The notes beneath the pieces were generated by a model. That model saw nothing but the letters and a program-made list of their open reading frames with translations. It did no database searches and had not been told where the DNA came from. The translations under genes and the position numbers were made by a program. DNA of 64,000 nt from Nonomuraea spiralis. GTDB taxonomy: Bacteria; Actinomycetota; Actinomycetes; Streptosporangiales; Streptosporangiaceae. Of the stretch, positions 7,934 to 17,800 are shown in pieces. Numbering within the stretch: position 1 is the stretch's first letter; each line of letters starts with the position of its first letter. The DNA is taken from assembly GCF_014648435.1 (NCBI RefSeq), contig NZ_BMRC01000005.1, positions 1 to 64,000 of the forward strand, read 5' to 3'.

Positions 7934-8290
7934 ATGGCAGAGATCAGCATCGACGGGCAGAACCTGGTCGTGGAGATCGAGGGCCTGGACAAGTTGTGGG
8001 CGCTCAAGAGCCGGCTGGTCATCCCGCTGGCCAACGTGCGCGGCGCCACGGCCGACCCGGGGATCGTCGGCGAGCCCAAGGGGCTGCGCGCGCCCGGCGC
8101 GCACCTGCCCGGCGTCATCACGGCCGGCACCTTCCACCTCAACGGCGAGAAGGTCTTCTGGGACGTGCACGACGCGGCCAAGGCCGTGGTCATCGAGCTG
8201 GCCGACGAACGTTACGCCCGGCTCGTGGTGCAGGTCGCCGACCCCCGCGCCGCCGTGGCGCTCATCGAGCGGGCCACGGCCGTGAGCTGA
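7934..8290 (+). CDS. Small PH-like domain protein, function unknown
   Basis: A 118-residue soluble protein with AAGGAG 7 bases before ATG. It reads as a string of beta strands closed by a C-terminal helix: EISIDGQNLVVEIEG, RLVIPLANVRGATAD, then GTFHLNGEKVFWDVHDAAKAVVIELADERYARLVVQV and a final helix DPRAAVALIERA. This pattern matches bacterial PH-like proteins in which a surface strand set is followed by a single capping helix. A second protein of the same layout lies at 20908-21270, also next to a regulator gene. No catalytic residues are evident; I infer a binding or scaffolding role. It is cotranscribed with the TetR gene. Confidence 0.7.
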   Translation: MAEISIDGQNLVVEIEGLDKLWALKSRLVIPLANVRGATADPGIVGEPKGLRAPGAHLPGVITAGTFHLNGEKVFWDVHDAAKAVVIELADERYARLVVQVADPRAAVALIERATAVS

Positions 8291-8301
8291 CCGCCTGCCG
8301 C

Positions 8302-8320
8302 CGGCGGCGGGTTGCCGCCG
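8302..8320 (+). terminator. Possible hairpin terminator after the PH-like gene
   Basis: CGGCGGC (8302-8308) and GCCGCCG (8314-8320) form a 7-bp GC stem with a 5-base loop, 12 bases after the stop codon. No T-run. Confidence 0.4.
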
Positions 8321-8592
8321 CAGTGGTCGACGTGCGGGTGGCGGACCGGCGTCGCCGATGCCGGTGCCGAAATCCACCCCATCCTGGCAGGTCCCGCGCC
8401 CCAGCGGGTGGCGCGGCGGCCGGGCCATGGCTGTCCCCGGCGAAGGGCTACCGGCGGGTAGCGACGGTTCCTTCCAGACATGTACCGACTTTTGGCGAAT
8501 TTCGCCAGAAGATCTAGACGTATGCACTTACGCGGGTGACAATCCGTTCGTCAATCGAAGATCACCTGGTCCTGCGCGGACCTCTGGTCGAC
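8321..8592 (+). promoter_or_regulatory. Intergenic region upstream of the LamG/RHS operon with a 15-base palindrome
   Basis: No gene is evident in these roughly 270 bases. The striking element is TGGCGAATTTCGCCA at 8493-8507, a perfect inverted repeat around a central T. It lies about 85-110 bases before the candidate start codons of the LamG gene and is a plausible operator. An AT-richer stretch follows it (8505-8550), where the promoter is likely, but I cannot assign -35/-10 boxes with confidence. Confidence 0.4.
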
Positions 8593-11500
8593 ATGCGAGG
8601 ACCGATGCGGGTTGTGCGTGGGCTTGTCGCGGCCTTCTTGGCATTCACGATTCCGGCGGTGCCGCCCGCCCAAGCCGAACCGCCGGACGCGGGCACGCCC
8701 GCGGTGAGCGTGCCCCCGGCCGCCGAAGAGGCGGCGGTCGCGACGGCCAGGCGTACGGGCGCGGCGGTCGAGATCGAGTCGATGCGGAGCGAGACCCGCC
8801 AGGTCTTCGCCCGCCCGGACGGCACCTTCACCCTCGAACAACACGCCCGCCCCGTCCGCGTCCGCCAGGCCACCGGCTGGGTGCCCGTGGACACGACGCT
8901 CCGCCTGCGGCCCGACGGCGCGGTGGAGCCCGTGGCGACGGCGGCCGGACTGACCTTCTCCGGCGGCGGCGGCGAGCCGCTCGCCCGCCTGTCCCGCGGC
9001 GGCAAGGCCCTGGAACTGAGCTGGCCCGGCACGCTGCCGAAGCCCACCCTGAACGGCGACACCGCCACCTACCCCGAGGTGCTGCCGGGCGTGGACCTGC
9101 GAGTCACCGCCGACGTGGACGGGTTCTCCCACGTCCTGGTGGTCAAGACGCGGGCCGCCGCGAGGACGCTGCCCGACCTGGACTTCCCGCTGTCGGTCAG
9201 CGGCCTGTCGCTCACCTCGGACAAGGCGGGCAACCTGGAGGCGGTCGACCGGACCGGCGGCACGATCTTCATCGCGCCCACCCCGACGATGTGGGACTCG
9301 ACCGGCGCCCCGAGCCAGGCCGCGGTCAAGGAGGGCCGCGCCCCCGAGGCCCGCCAGGCCACGATGGGGGTCTCGCTCGAAGGCAGGAAGCTGCGGCTGC
9401 GGCCGGACCGCGCGATGATGAACGACCCCAAGACGCGCTATCCGGTGTTCCTGGACCCGTACTTCTCGGCCGCGCGCGGCGCCTGGACCGCCGTGTGGAG
9501 CAACTGGCCCAGCTCCAACTACCTCAACTCCAGCGACGTCGCCCGTGTCGGGCACGTCAACTCGCAGACCAACCGCTCCTTCTTCCAGATGAACACCGGC
9601 TCCACGATCCACGGCAAGCAGATCATCAAGGGCACGCTGCGCACGTACGAGACGTGGTCGTACTCGTGCAGCGCCCGCGCGGTCGAGGCGTGGTCCACCA
9701 ACACGATCAGCAAGAGCACCACCTGGAGCAACCAGCCGAAGTGGGTCAAGAAGCTCTCCACGGTGAACGTGGCCAAGGGCTGGGGCTCGGCCTGCCTGCC
9801 CGGCGGCGTCGAGTTCGACGTCACCTCGCAGGTCGTGGACGCCGCCGCCAACAAGTGGCCCAACATCACCGTCGGCCTGCGCGCCACCAGCGAGACCGAC
9901 CAGTACGCCTGGAAGAAGTTCCGCAACAACCCGAGCCTGGTCATTGAGTACAACTCGCTGCCCGCCGACCCGGTGGCGGCCGACGCCTGGTCCGACCCGG
10001 GCGGCCCGTGCGTCTCCGGCGACGGGCGGCCGGTCATCAGCACCCCCACCCCCAAGCTGTGGGCCCGGCTCAAGGACGTCGACAACTCGGTCAGGGGCCG
10101 CTTCGAGTGGTACCGGGCCGACGGGACGAAGGCGGGCGAATACCTGACCCCCGTCGGATCGACGGGCACGGCCTTCAACGCCGTCGTCCCGCAGAGCCTG
10201 TACGCCGACGGCGCGCTGGTCCGCTGGCGGGTCCGCGCCGAGGACGGCAAGGCCAACAGCGCGTGGAGCCCCTGGTGCGAGGCGACCGTGGACGCCACCG
10301 CCCCCGGCCGGGAGCCCGAGGTGTCCTCGGCGCAGTTCGCGGAGAACGGCTGGAGCGACGGCGTCGGCCTGGCCGGCGGGTTCACCTTCGCCCCCAACGG
10401 CGTCACCGACGTCGCCGCCTACGTCTACGGCCTGGACACCGCCCCCAAGATCGAGATCCCGCCCGCCCAGGACGGCACGGCCGCGATCACGCTCACCCCC
10501 CGCCACGACGGCCCGAACGTCCTGTCGGTGCGCAGCAAGGACCGCGCTGGACAACTCGGCCCGATCCGCACGTACGTCTTCAACGTCAACGCCGGACGGG
10601 CGCCGGCCGGTCACTGGCCCCTGGACGAGGGCCAGGGCGGCACCGCCGCCGACGCCGCCGGAACCCACCCCGCCACCCTGTACGGCGCCACCTGGGCCCC
10701 GGGCCGGACCGGCTCGGCGCTGCGGCTGGCCGGCGCGTACGCCCAGACCACCGGTCCGGTCGCCGACACCGGCCGCAACTTCGCCGTCACCGCCTGGGTA
10801 CGCCTGACCGGCACCGCCGCCTCCGCCACCGCCGTCACCCAGGAAGGCGGCAGGACCGGCGCGTTCTCCCTCCAGTACGCCAAGGCCGACAACCGCTGGG
10901 CGCTGGCCGTGACGGGCGCCGACACCGACGCCGCCCCGGTCGTGCGCGCGTTGTCGGCCGCCGCGCCCCGCCTGAACGAGTGGACCCACCTGACCGGCGT
11001 CTACGACTCGGCCGCGGGCCAGATCTCCCTCTACGTCAACGGCCGTCTGGAGTCCACGGTCACCGTCGCCGCGCCGTGGAACGCCGCCGGGCCGCTGACC
11101 ATCGGCCGCGGCAGGACGGCCGGCGCGGCGGCCGACTTCTGGCCCGGCGACGTAGACGAGGTCCGGCTCTACGGCCGCGCGCTGTTCGCCGACGAGGTCG
11201 CCGACCTGGTCAACAGCGCCGCCACGCTGGTCGGCCACTGGAAGCTGGACGACGGGAGCGGCCTGTCGGCCGCCGACTCCTCCGGCCGGGCCACGCCCGC
11301 CACGCTGGCCGGCGCCGCCACCTGGACCGACGGCTGGCTGGACGGCGCCCTCGCGCTCGACGGCGCCACCGGCTACGCCCAGGCCGCCGCGCCCGCGGTC
11401 GCCACCGGGTCCGGGTTCACCGTCGCCGCCTGGACCCAGCTCGACTACCTGCCCGCCAAGGACACCGCCGCCGTGGCCCAGCCGGGCACCAGGGCGGCCG

Positions 11501-11865
11501 GGTTCCAGCTCGGCTTCGACAAGGAACAGGGGCGGTGGGTCCTCGGCATGGCCGCCGCCGACACCGATGCCGCCGCCCTCGTCCGTACCCGCTCCGACGC
11601 CGTACCCGCCCCGCTGGAATGGACGCACATCGCCGGCGTGTACGACGCCCTGGCCGGCGAACTGCGCGTCTACGTCAACGGCCGCCTGTCGGCCACCACC
11701 GTCACTCCCCACGTGAGCACCTGGAACGCCACCGGCCCGCTGCAACTGGGCCGGACCAGGACCGCGGGCGTCTTCACCGGCTACTGGCCGGGGACCGTCG
11801 ATGACGTCCGCACGTACGACGGCGTGCTCAGCGCCGAGCAGATAGCCCAGCTAGCAGCCCAGTAG
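8593..11865 (+). CDS. Secreted DNRLRE and LamG-repeat protein
   Basis: A roughly 1,090-residue secreted protein. It starts with a Sec signal peptide (MRVVRGLVAAFLAFTIPA, cleaved after a PAQA-like site). Residues about 280-450 contain a DNRLRE-type segment, ending YAWKKFRNNPSLVIEYN; a fibronectin-like stretch follows; two LamG/concanavalin-type jelly-roll repeats lie at about 670-870 and 877-1087, each opening with GHW-L-D-G and containing EWTH(L/I)(T/A)GVYD and YVNGRL. Such proteins bind surface glycans and commonly precede RHS genes in actinomycetes. Start is ATG 8593 or ATG 8605 (GAGGA a few bases upstream of the latter). Only 19 bases separate it from the RHS gene, so the two are one operon and probably act together at the cell surface. 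Confidence 0.85.
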   Translation: MRGPMRVVRGLVAAFLAFTIPAVPPAQAEPPDAGTPAVSVPPAAEEAAVATARRTGAAVEIESMRSETRQVFARPDGTFTLEQHARPVRVRQATGWVPVDTTLRLRPDGAVEPVATAAGLTFSGGGGEPLARLSRGGKALELSWPGTLPKPTLNGDTATYPEVLPGVDLRVTADVDGFSHVLVVKTRAAARTLPDLDFPLSVSGLSLTSDKAGNLEAVDRTGGTIFIAPTPTMWDSTGAPSQAAVKEGRAPEARQATMGVSLEGRKLRLRPDRAMMNDPKTRYPVFLDPYFSAARGAWTAVWSNWPSSNYLNSSDVARVGHVNSQTNRSFFQMNTGSTIHGKQIIKGTLRTYETWSYSCSARAVEAWSTNTISKSTTWSNQPKWVKKLSTVNVAKGWGSACLPGGVEFDVTSQVVDAAANKWPNITVGLRATSETDQYAWKKFRNNPSLVIEYNSLPADPVAADAWSDPGGPCVSGDGRPVISTPTPKLWARLKDVDNSVRGRFEWYRADGTKAGEYLTPVGSTGTAFNAVVPQSLYADGALVRWRVRAEDGKANSAWSPWCEATVDATAPGREPEVSSAQFAENGWSDGVGLAGGFTFAPNGVTDVAAYVYGLDTAPKIEIPPAQDGTAAITLTPRHDGPNVLSVRSKDRAGQLGPIRTYVFNVNAGRAPAGHWPLDEGQGGTAADAAGTHPATLYGATWAPGRTGSALRLAGAYAQTTGPVADTGRNFAVTAWVRLTGTAASATAVTQEGGRTGAFSLQYAKADNRWALAVTGADTDAAPVVRALSAAAPRLNEWTHLTGVYDSAAGQISLYVNGRLESTVTVAAPWNAAGPLTIGRGRTAGAAADFWPGDVDEVRLYGRALFADEVADLVNSAATLVGHWKLDDGSGLSAADSSGRATPATLAGAATWTDGWLDGALALDGATGYAQAAAPAVATGSGFTVAAWTQLDYLPAKDTAAVAQPGTRAAGFQLGFDKEQGRWVLGMAAADTDAAALVRTRSDAVPAPLEWTHIAGVYDALAGELRVYVNGRLSATTVTPHVSTWNATGPLQLGRTRTAGVFTGYWPGTVDDVRTYDGVLSAEQIAQLAAQ

Positions 11866-11884
11866 CCCCTCCCTGGGAGAAACC

Positions 11885-14800
11885 GTGGACAGTGAGTTAG
11901 AGCTGCCAGAATCCCGCTGGAATCGTTTTCAGCAGCCCGCCGACGAACCCGACGCCCCCGATCCCCGCTGGAACCGCTTCGAGGGCGTGACGCCCGAAGC
12001 CGCCTGGCCGCGCCGGCTGGCGACCGTGCTCGCGGTCGTGCTCCTGGCGCCGATGGCGTACGCGATGCCCGCCTCCGCCGCGCCCCGCAAGGCGCCGTCG
12101 GTGCAGAAGGAGACGCCGGTCAAGGGCGGGAAGGTGCCCGTGCTGCGGCCGCTCGCCGACCCCGTCGCCGAACGGGCGTGGAAGGCCCCGCCCGCGGTCG
12201 CCTGGCCCGCGCCGCAGACGGCCGAGCTGGGCGGCGCGGCGACCGCCACGCTGGCCGCCGGGTTCCCGGTGCGGCTGGCCCCCGCCAAGGGCGTGGCCGC
12301 GGCGGCCGCCACCCCGGTCAAGGTCGAGCTGCTCAAGACGGACCTGCTCGGCGTCGCGATGCGCCTGTCGCCCGGCCAGGGCGTCGCGGCGGCCAAGGCG
12401 TCCGGCAGCACCCGGCTGGAGATCGACTACTCCGGCTTCCGCTACGCCTCCGGCGGCGACTACGGCGCCCGCCTGCGCGTCGTCAAGCTGCCCGAGTGCG
12501 CGCTCGACGCCGCGGCGACCGGCTGCGCCGCGCCGCAGCCGGTCAAGAGCGACAACGACCCCAAGGCCGGCACGCTGACCGCCGAGGTCGAGACCACCGG
12601 CCTGTACGCCGTCACCGCAGCCGCCTCCGGCCCGTCCGGCGACCACGCCGCCACCTCGCTGGCCCCCTCGGCGAGCTGGAGCGTCGGCAACCAGTCCGGC
12701 GACTTCTCCTGGAGCTACGGCCTGCGCACGCCGCCCGCCCTGGGCGGCGACGAGCCCGACCTGTCGCTCGACTACTCCTCCCAGAGCGTGGACGGCCGTA
12801 CGGTCTCCACCAACAACCAGCCGTCGTGGGTGGGGGAGGGCTTCGAGCTGAACCCCAGCGGCTACGTCGAGCGCCGCTACAAGGCCTGCATGATCGACGG
12901 CAAGAAGACCGGCGACCTGTGCTGGGACCAGGAGAACGCCACCCTGTCGCTCGGCAACTCCGCCGTCGAGCTGGTCAAGGACGCCACCTCCAAGCAGTGG
13001 CGGCCCAAGCGCGACGACGGCACCCGCGTCGAGTACCTGACCGGGGCCACCAACGGCGACAACAACGGCGAGTACTGGCGGGTCACCACCGCCGACGGCA
13101 CCCAGTACAGCTTCGGCCTGAACCGCCTGCCCGGCTGGGCGACCGGCAAGCCGGAGACCAAGTCGGTGCAGACCGTGCCGGTGTTCGGCAACAACAGCGG
13201 TGAGCCCTGCTACTCCAGCACCCCGGCCAACGCCTGGTGCCAGCAGGGCTACCGGTGGAACCTCGACTACGCGGTCGACACCCACGGCAACGCCACCACG
13301 TACTGGTACGAGAACGAGAAGAACTACTACGGCCGCAACATGAAGCCCGAACAGGGCACCGTGTACGTGCGCGGCGCGTACCTCACCCGCATCGACTACG
13401 GCTACCTGCAGAACGAGCTGTTCACCAGGTCGCCCGCGGCCCGGGTGGTCTTCGACGTGGCCGAGCGCTGCCTGCCCTCCGGGACGATCACCTGCGCCCC
13501 CGACCAGCTCAAGAAGGAGACCGCGGCGTCCTGGCCGGACGTGCCGTTCGACCAGATCTGCGACTCCGGGGTCAAGTGCACCGACCGCCTGTCGCCGACG
13601 TTCTTCTCGCGCAAGCGCCTGGCCAAGGTCACCACGCAGATCCTCAACCCCGCCGGCCAGTACGCGGCGGTGGACTCCTGGACGCTGGCCCACCAGTTCC
13701 CCGCCACGGGCGACGGCCTGAGCCCGTCGTTGTGGCTGGCCTCGCTCCAGCAGAGCGGCCACGTGGGCGGCACCCTCACCCTTCCCAAGGTCACGTTCAC
13801 CGGCGTGCAGCTGCCCAACCGGGTGGACGGCAACGAGGGACGCGCGCCGCTGGTCAAGTGGCGGGTGCAGGCCGTGAACAACGAGAGCGGCGGCGAGCTG
13901 CGGGTCAACTACGCGGCGGCCGACTGCAAGCCCGGCGACGTGCCGGCGGCGGCCGACAAGAACACCCGGCTCTGCTTCCCGCAGCGCTGGGCGCCGCCGG
14001 CCGAGGGCGAGGTCACCGACTGGTTCCACAAGTACGTCGTGACCCAGACGATCGAGGTGGACCGCGTCGCGGGCTCCCCGAACGTGGTCAAGGACTACGA
14101 GTACCTCGACGGCGCGGCCTGGCGCTACGCCGACAACATCCTGGTCAAGCCCGAGCAGCGCACATGGGCGGACTGGCGCGGGTTCGGCCGCGTACGGGTG
14201 CGCGAGGGCGACGGGCAGGACACCAAGCGCACGCTCACCGAGTTCAGGTACTTCCGCGGCATGCACGGCGACAAGCAGGCCGACGGCTCCAAGCGCAGCG
14301 CGCAGGTCGTCGACACCGAGGGCGTCAAGCTGGACGACCTCGACCAGCTCTCCGGCTTCGAGCGTGAGGAGATCCTCTACAACGGCGACGGCGGCGCGAT
14401 CCTGACCGCGACCGCCGAGGAACCATGGTCGCTCAAGACCGCCGAGTCCACGCAGGGCGGCGTCACCAAGACCGCGTACGTGGTCGAGCCCAAGTCGATG
14501 GTGACCCGTACGGCGCTGGCGGGCGGCGCGTGGCGGCGTACCGGCGAGGAGCGCTCGTACGACGCCAAGGGCCTGCTCACGCAGGTGGAGGAGAAGGGCG
14601 ACCTGGCCACCGCCGACGACGACGAGTGCACCCGCTACACCTACGCCCGCAACGACACCGCCTGGATGCTCGACTACACCAGCAGGATCCAGAGGGTCGC
14701 CGCGAGCTGCGGCACCGCCGTCTCGGCGCTGGCCGCCGGTGAGGTGATCTCCGACGAGCGGGTCCAGTACGACGACAAGGCGTACGGCCAGGCGCCCACC

Positions 14801-17800
14801 AAGGGCGACGTGACCACAGTCCAGCAGCTCGCCGCCGCGGACGGCTCGACCGTCACCGACAGCACCCACACCTACGACGTCTATGGTCGCGAGACCAGCG
14901 AGACCGACCCGGTCGGGACCACGTCCACCACCACCTACAGCCCGGCGACCGGCGCCCCGGCCACCGAGGTCGTCGAGACCAACCAGCTCGGCCACGTCGA
15001 GCGCACCATGCTCGAACCCGCCTGGGGCGAGCCCGTCGCCGAGGTAGACGCCAACAACCGGCGCGTCGACATGGAGCACGACGCGCTCGGCCGCCTGGTC
15101 AAGGTGTGGCAGCCGGACCGCAGCAAGGCGGCCGGGCAGTCGCCCAGCACCGAGTTCGCCTACACCATGCGCACCGACGGCCCCAGCTACGTCACCACCA
15201 AGACGCTGCGCGCCGACGGCGGCTACACCGTCAGCCACGAGCTGTACGACGGCCTCATGCGCGAGCGCCAGACGCAGGAACCCGCGCCCCGCGACGACCA
15301 GACGCAGGACCCCGCGCTGCGCGACGGGCGCACGATCACCGACACCTTCTACAACTCGCTCGGCGAGGTGAGCAAGTCCAACACCGGCTACTTCGCCACC
15401 GGCACGCCCGCCACCGATCTGCTCGCGGTCGCCGACACCGACGTGCCGACGCAGGTCGTGTCGTTCTTCGACGGCGCCGGCGAGGTCAACGCCCAGGCTC
15501 TCAAGGCCAAGGGCGTGGAGAAGTACCGGGTCTCGGCCACGCAGGAGGGCGACCGGATCCACGTGACGCCGCCGGCCGGCGGCACCGCCACGACCCGGAT
15601 CGGCGACGCCGACGACCGCCTGGTCGAGCTGCGCCAGTACAAGGGCGCGACCCCGACGGGCGCGTACGAGGCCACCAAGTACACCTACGACCGTGCCGGA
15701 CGCCTGTCCACCGTCACCGACCCGGCGGGCAACGTGTGGCGGCACAACTACGACGTGCGCGGCCGGGAGATCAAGACGGAGGACCCGGACAAGGGCGTCA
15801 CCACGATGACGTACAACGACGCCGACGACCTGGTCAGCACCACCGACTCCCGCGGCAAGACCCTCTGGTACGTCTACGACGACCTCGGGCGCAAGAAGGA
15901 GCTGCGCGACGGCTCGGCCACCGGCACGCTGCTGGCCGAGTGGAAGTACGACGCGCTGGCCAAGGGCCACATGAACGCCAGCATCCGGTACGCGGGCGGG
16001 CAGGCGTACAAGGCGGAGATCAACGCGATCGACGCCGACTACCGCACGCTGCGCGAGACCGTGACCGTCCCCGCGCGGGAGGGCAAGCTGGCCGGCTCGT
16101 ACGTGCTCAACACCCGCTACACCCTCGACGACCAGGTGCAGTCGGTCAGCTTCCCGGCCGGGGGCGGACTGGAGGCCGAGTCGGTCGTCTACTCCTACGA
16201 CGAGCTCAGCCAGCCGACCAAGGTGAGCGGGTTGTCGTCGTACGTGACCGCGACCCGCTACTCCAAGCTGGGCGAGACCCTGCAGTACGAGCTGGGCTCG
16301 GGCGGCAAGAAGACCTGGCTCACCTACACCCATGACGAGTCCACCCGCAGGCTGACCAGGATGCGGCTGGACAGGGAAGGCGCCGCCGCCACCGACCTCG
16401 ACCTCAACTACGACTACGACGCCGCCGGCAACATCACCAAGATCGCCGAGAAGGCGGGCGGCCAGGACACGCAGTGCTTCACCTACGACCACCTGCGCCG
16501 GATGACCTCGGCGTGGACGGCCACCGACGACTGCGCCGGCGGCACGCCGACCTCGGGGAAGATCGGCGGCGTGGCCCCGTACGCGGTCAGCTACGGCTAC
16601 GACGCCACCGGCAACCGGATCAAGGAGACCAAGCACGCCTGGGGCGGCGCGCCCGAGACCGTGCGCACCTCCACCTACCCGGCCGCCGGGGCCAAGCAGC
16701 CGCACGCGGTGCAGAACATCGGCGCTGACCTGTTCACCTACGACGAGGCGGGCAACACCACCCGGCGCAAGGTCGGCACCGCCGACCAGAGCCTCGTCTG
16801 GGACGCCGAAGGCAACCTGGAGTCGGTCACCGAGGCCGGCAAGACCACGTCGTTCGTCTACGACGCCGACGGCGACCGCCTGCTGCGCAAGACCCCGACG
16901 GACGCCACCCTGTACGTGGACGACATGGAGCTGCGCTTCGACTTCGCCAAGGACGCCGTCGAGCAGACCCGCTACTACACCATCAACGGCGAGCCGATCG
17001 CGGTCCGTACGCCGGACAACCAGGTCTACTTCCTGGCGGCCGACCACCAGGGCACCGCGCAGGCTGCGGTGAACGGCGGCACCGGGGAGCTGGCCGTACG
17101 GCGGATGACGCCGTTCGGTGAGGACCGGGGGTCGCCGCCGCCATGGTGGCCCGGACAACGGGCCTTCGTCGGCGGCACCCAGGACCCGACGACCGGGCTC
17201 GTCCACCTGGGCGCCCGCGAGTACGACCCCAAGAACGGCCGTTTCCTGTCGGTCGACCCCATCATCGACGAGGAGGACCCGCAGCAGCTCAACGCCTACG
17301 CCTACGCCAACAACAGCCCCGTCACCATGAGCGACCCCGACGGCCAGCTGTTCTGGATCGCGGTCGGCATCGCGGCGCGGATCGCGGCCCGCATCATCGC
17401 CAGGAAGCTGGCCCAGGCGGCGGCCCGGCGGGCGGCGCTCGCGGCGGCGCGGGCGGCGGCGCGGCGCGCGGCCATCGCGGCGGCCAAGCGGCGGGCGGCG
17501 GCGCTGGCCAGGAAGAAGGCGCTGGAGGCGGCCAAGAAGAAGGCCGCGGCGGCGGCCAAGCGCAAGGCGCTGGCCGCGGCCAGGAAGAAGGCCGCGGAGA
17601 AGGCCAAGAAGGCGGCCGCGGCCGTGGCCAGGAGAAGGGCCGCAGCGGCGGCCAGGAGAGAGGCACGCAGGAAGGCCGCCGAGGCGGCGGCGAAGCGGCG
17701 GGCCTCGGCGGCGGCCAGGGCGCGCAACCGCTACCGGGCGGAGCGGGCCCGGCGCGCCGAGGCCGCACAGCGACCGGCACGCCGTCCGACCAGCCACAGA

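Noticed and set aside
8493..8507. Attachment site of a mobile element
   Set aside because: The palindrome has no second copy flanking a block of genes, and there is no integrase or tRNA gene nearby; an operator is more likely.
17359..17790. Tandem repeat resembling a CRISPR or minisatellite
   Set aside because: It has no fixed repeat/spacer length and lies in frame inside the RHS gene as a coding low-complexity stretch.
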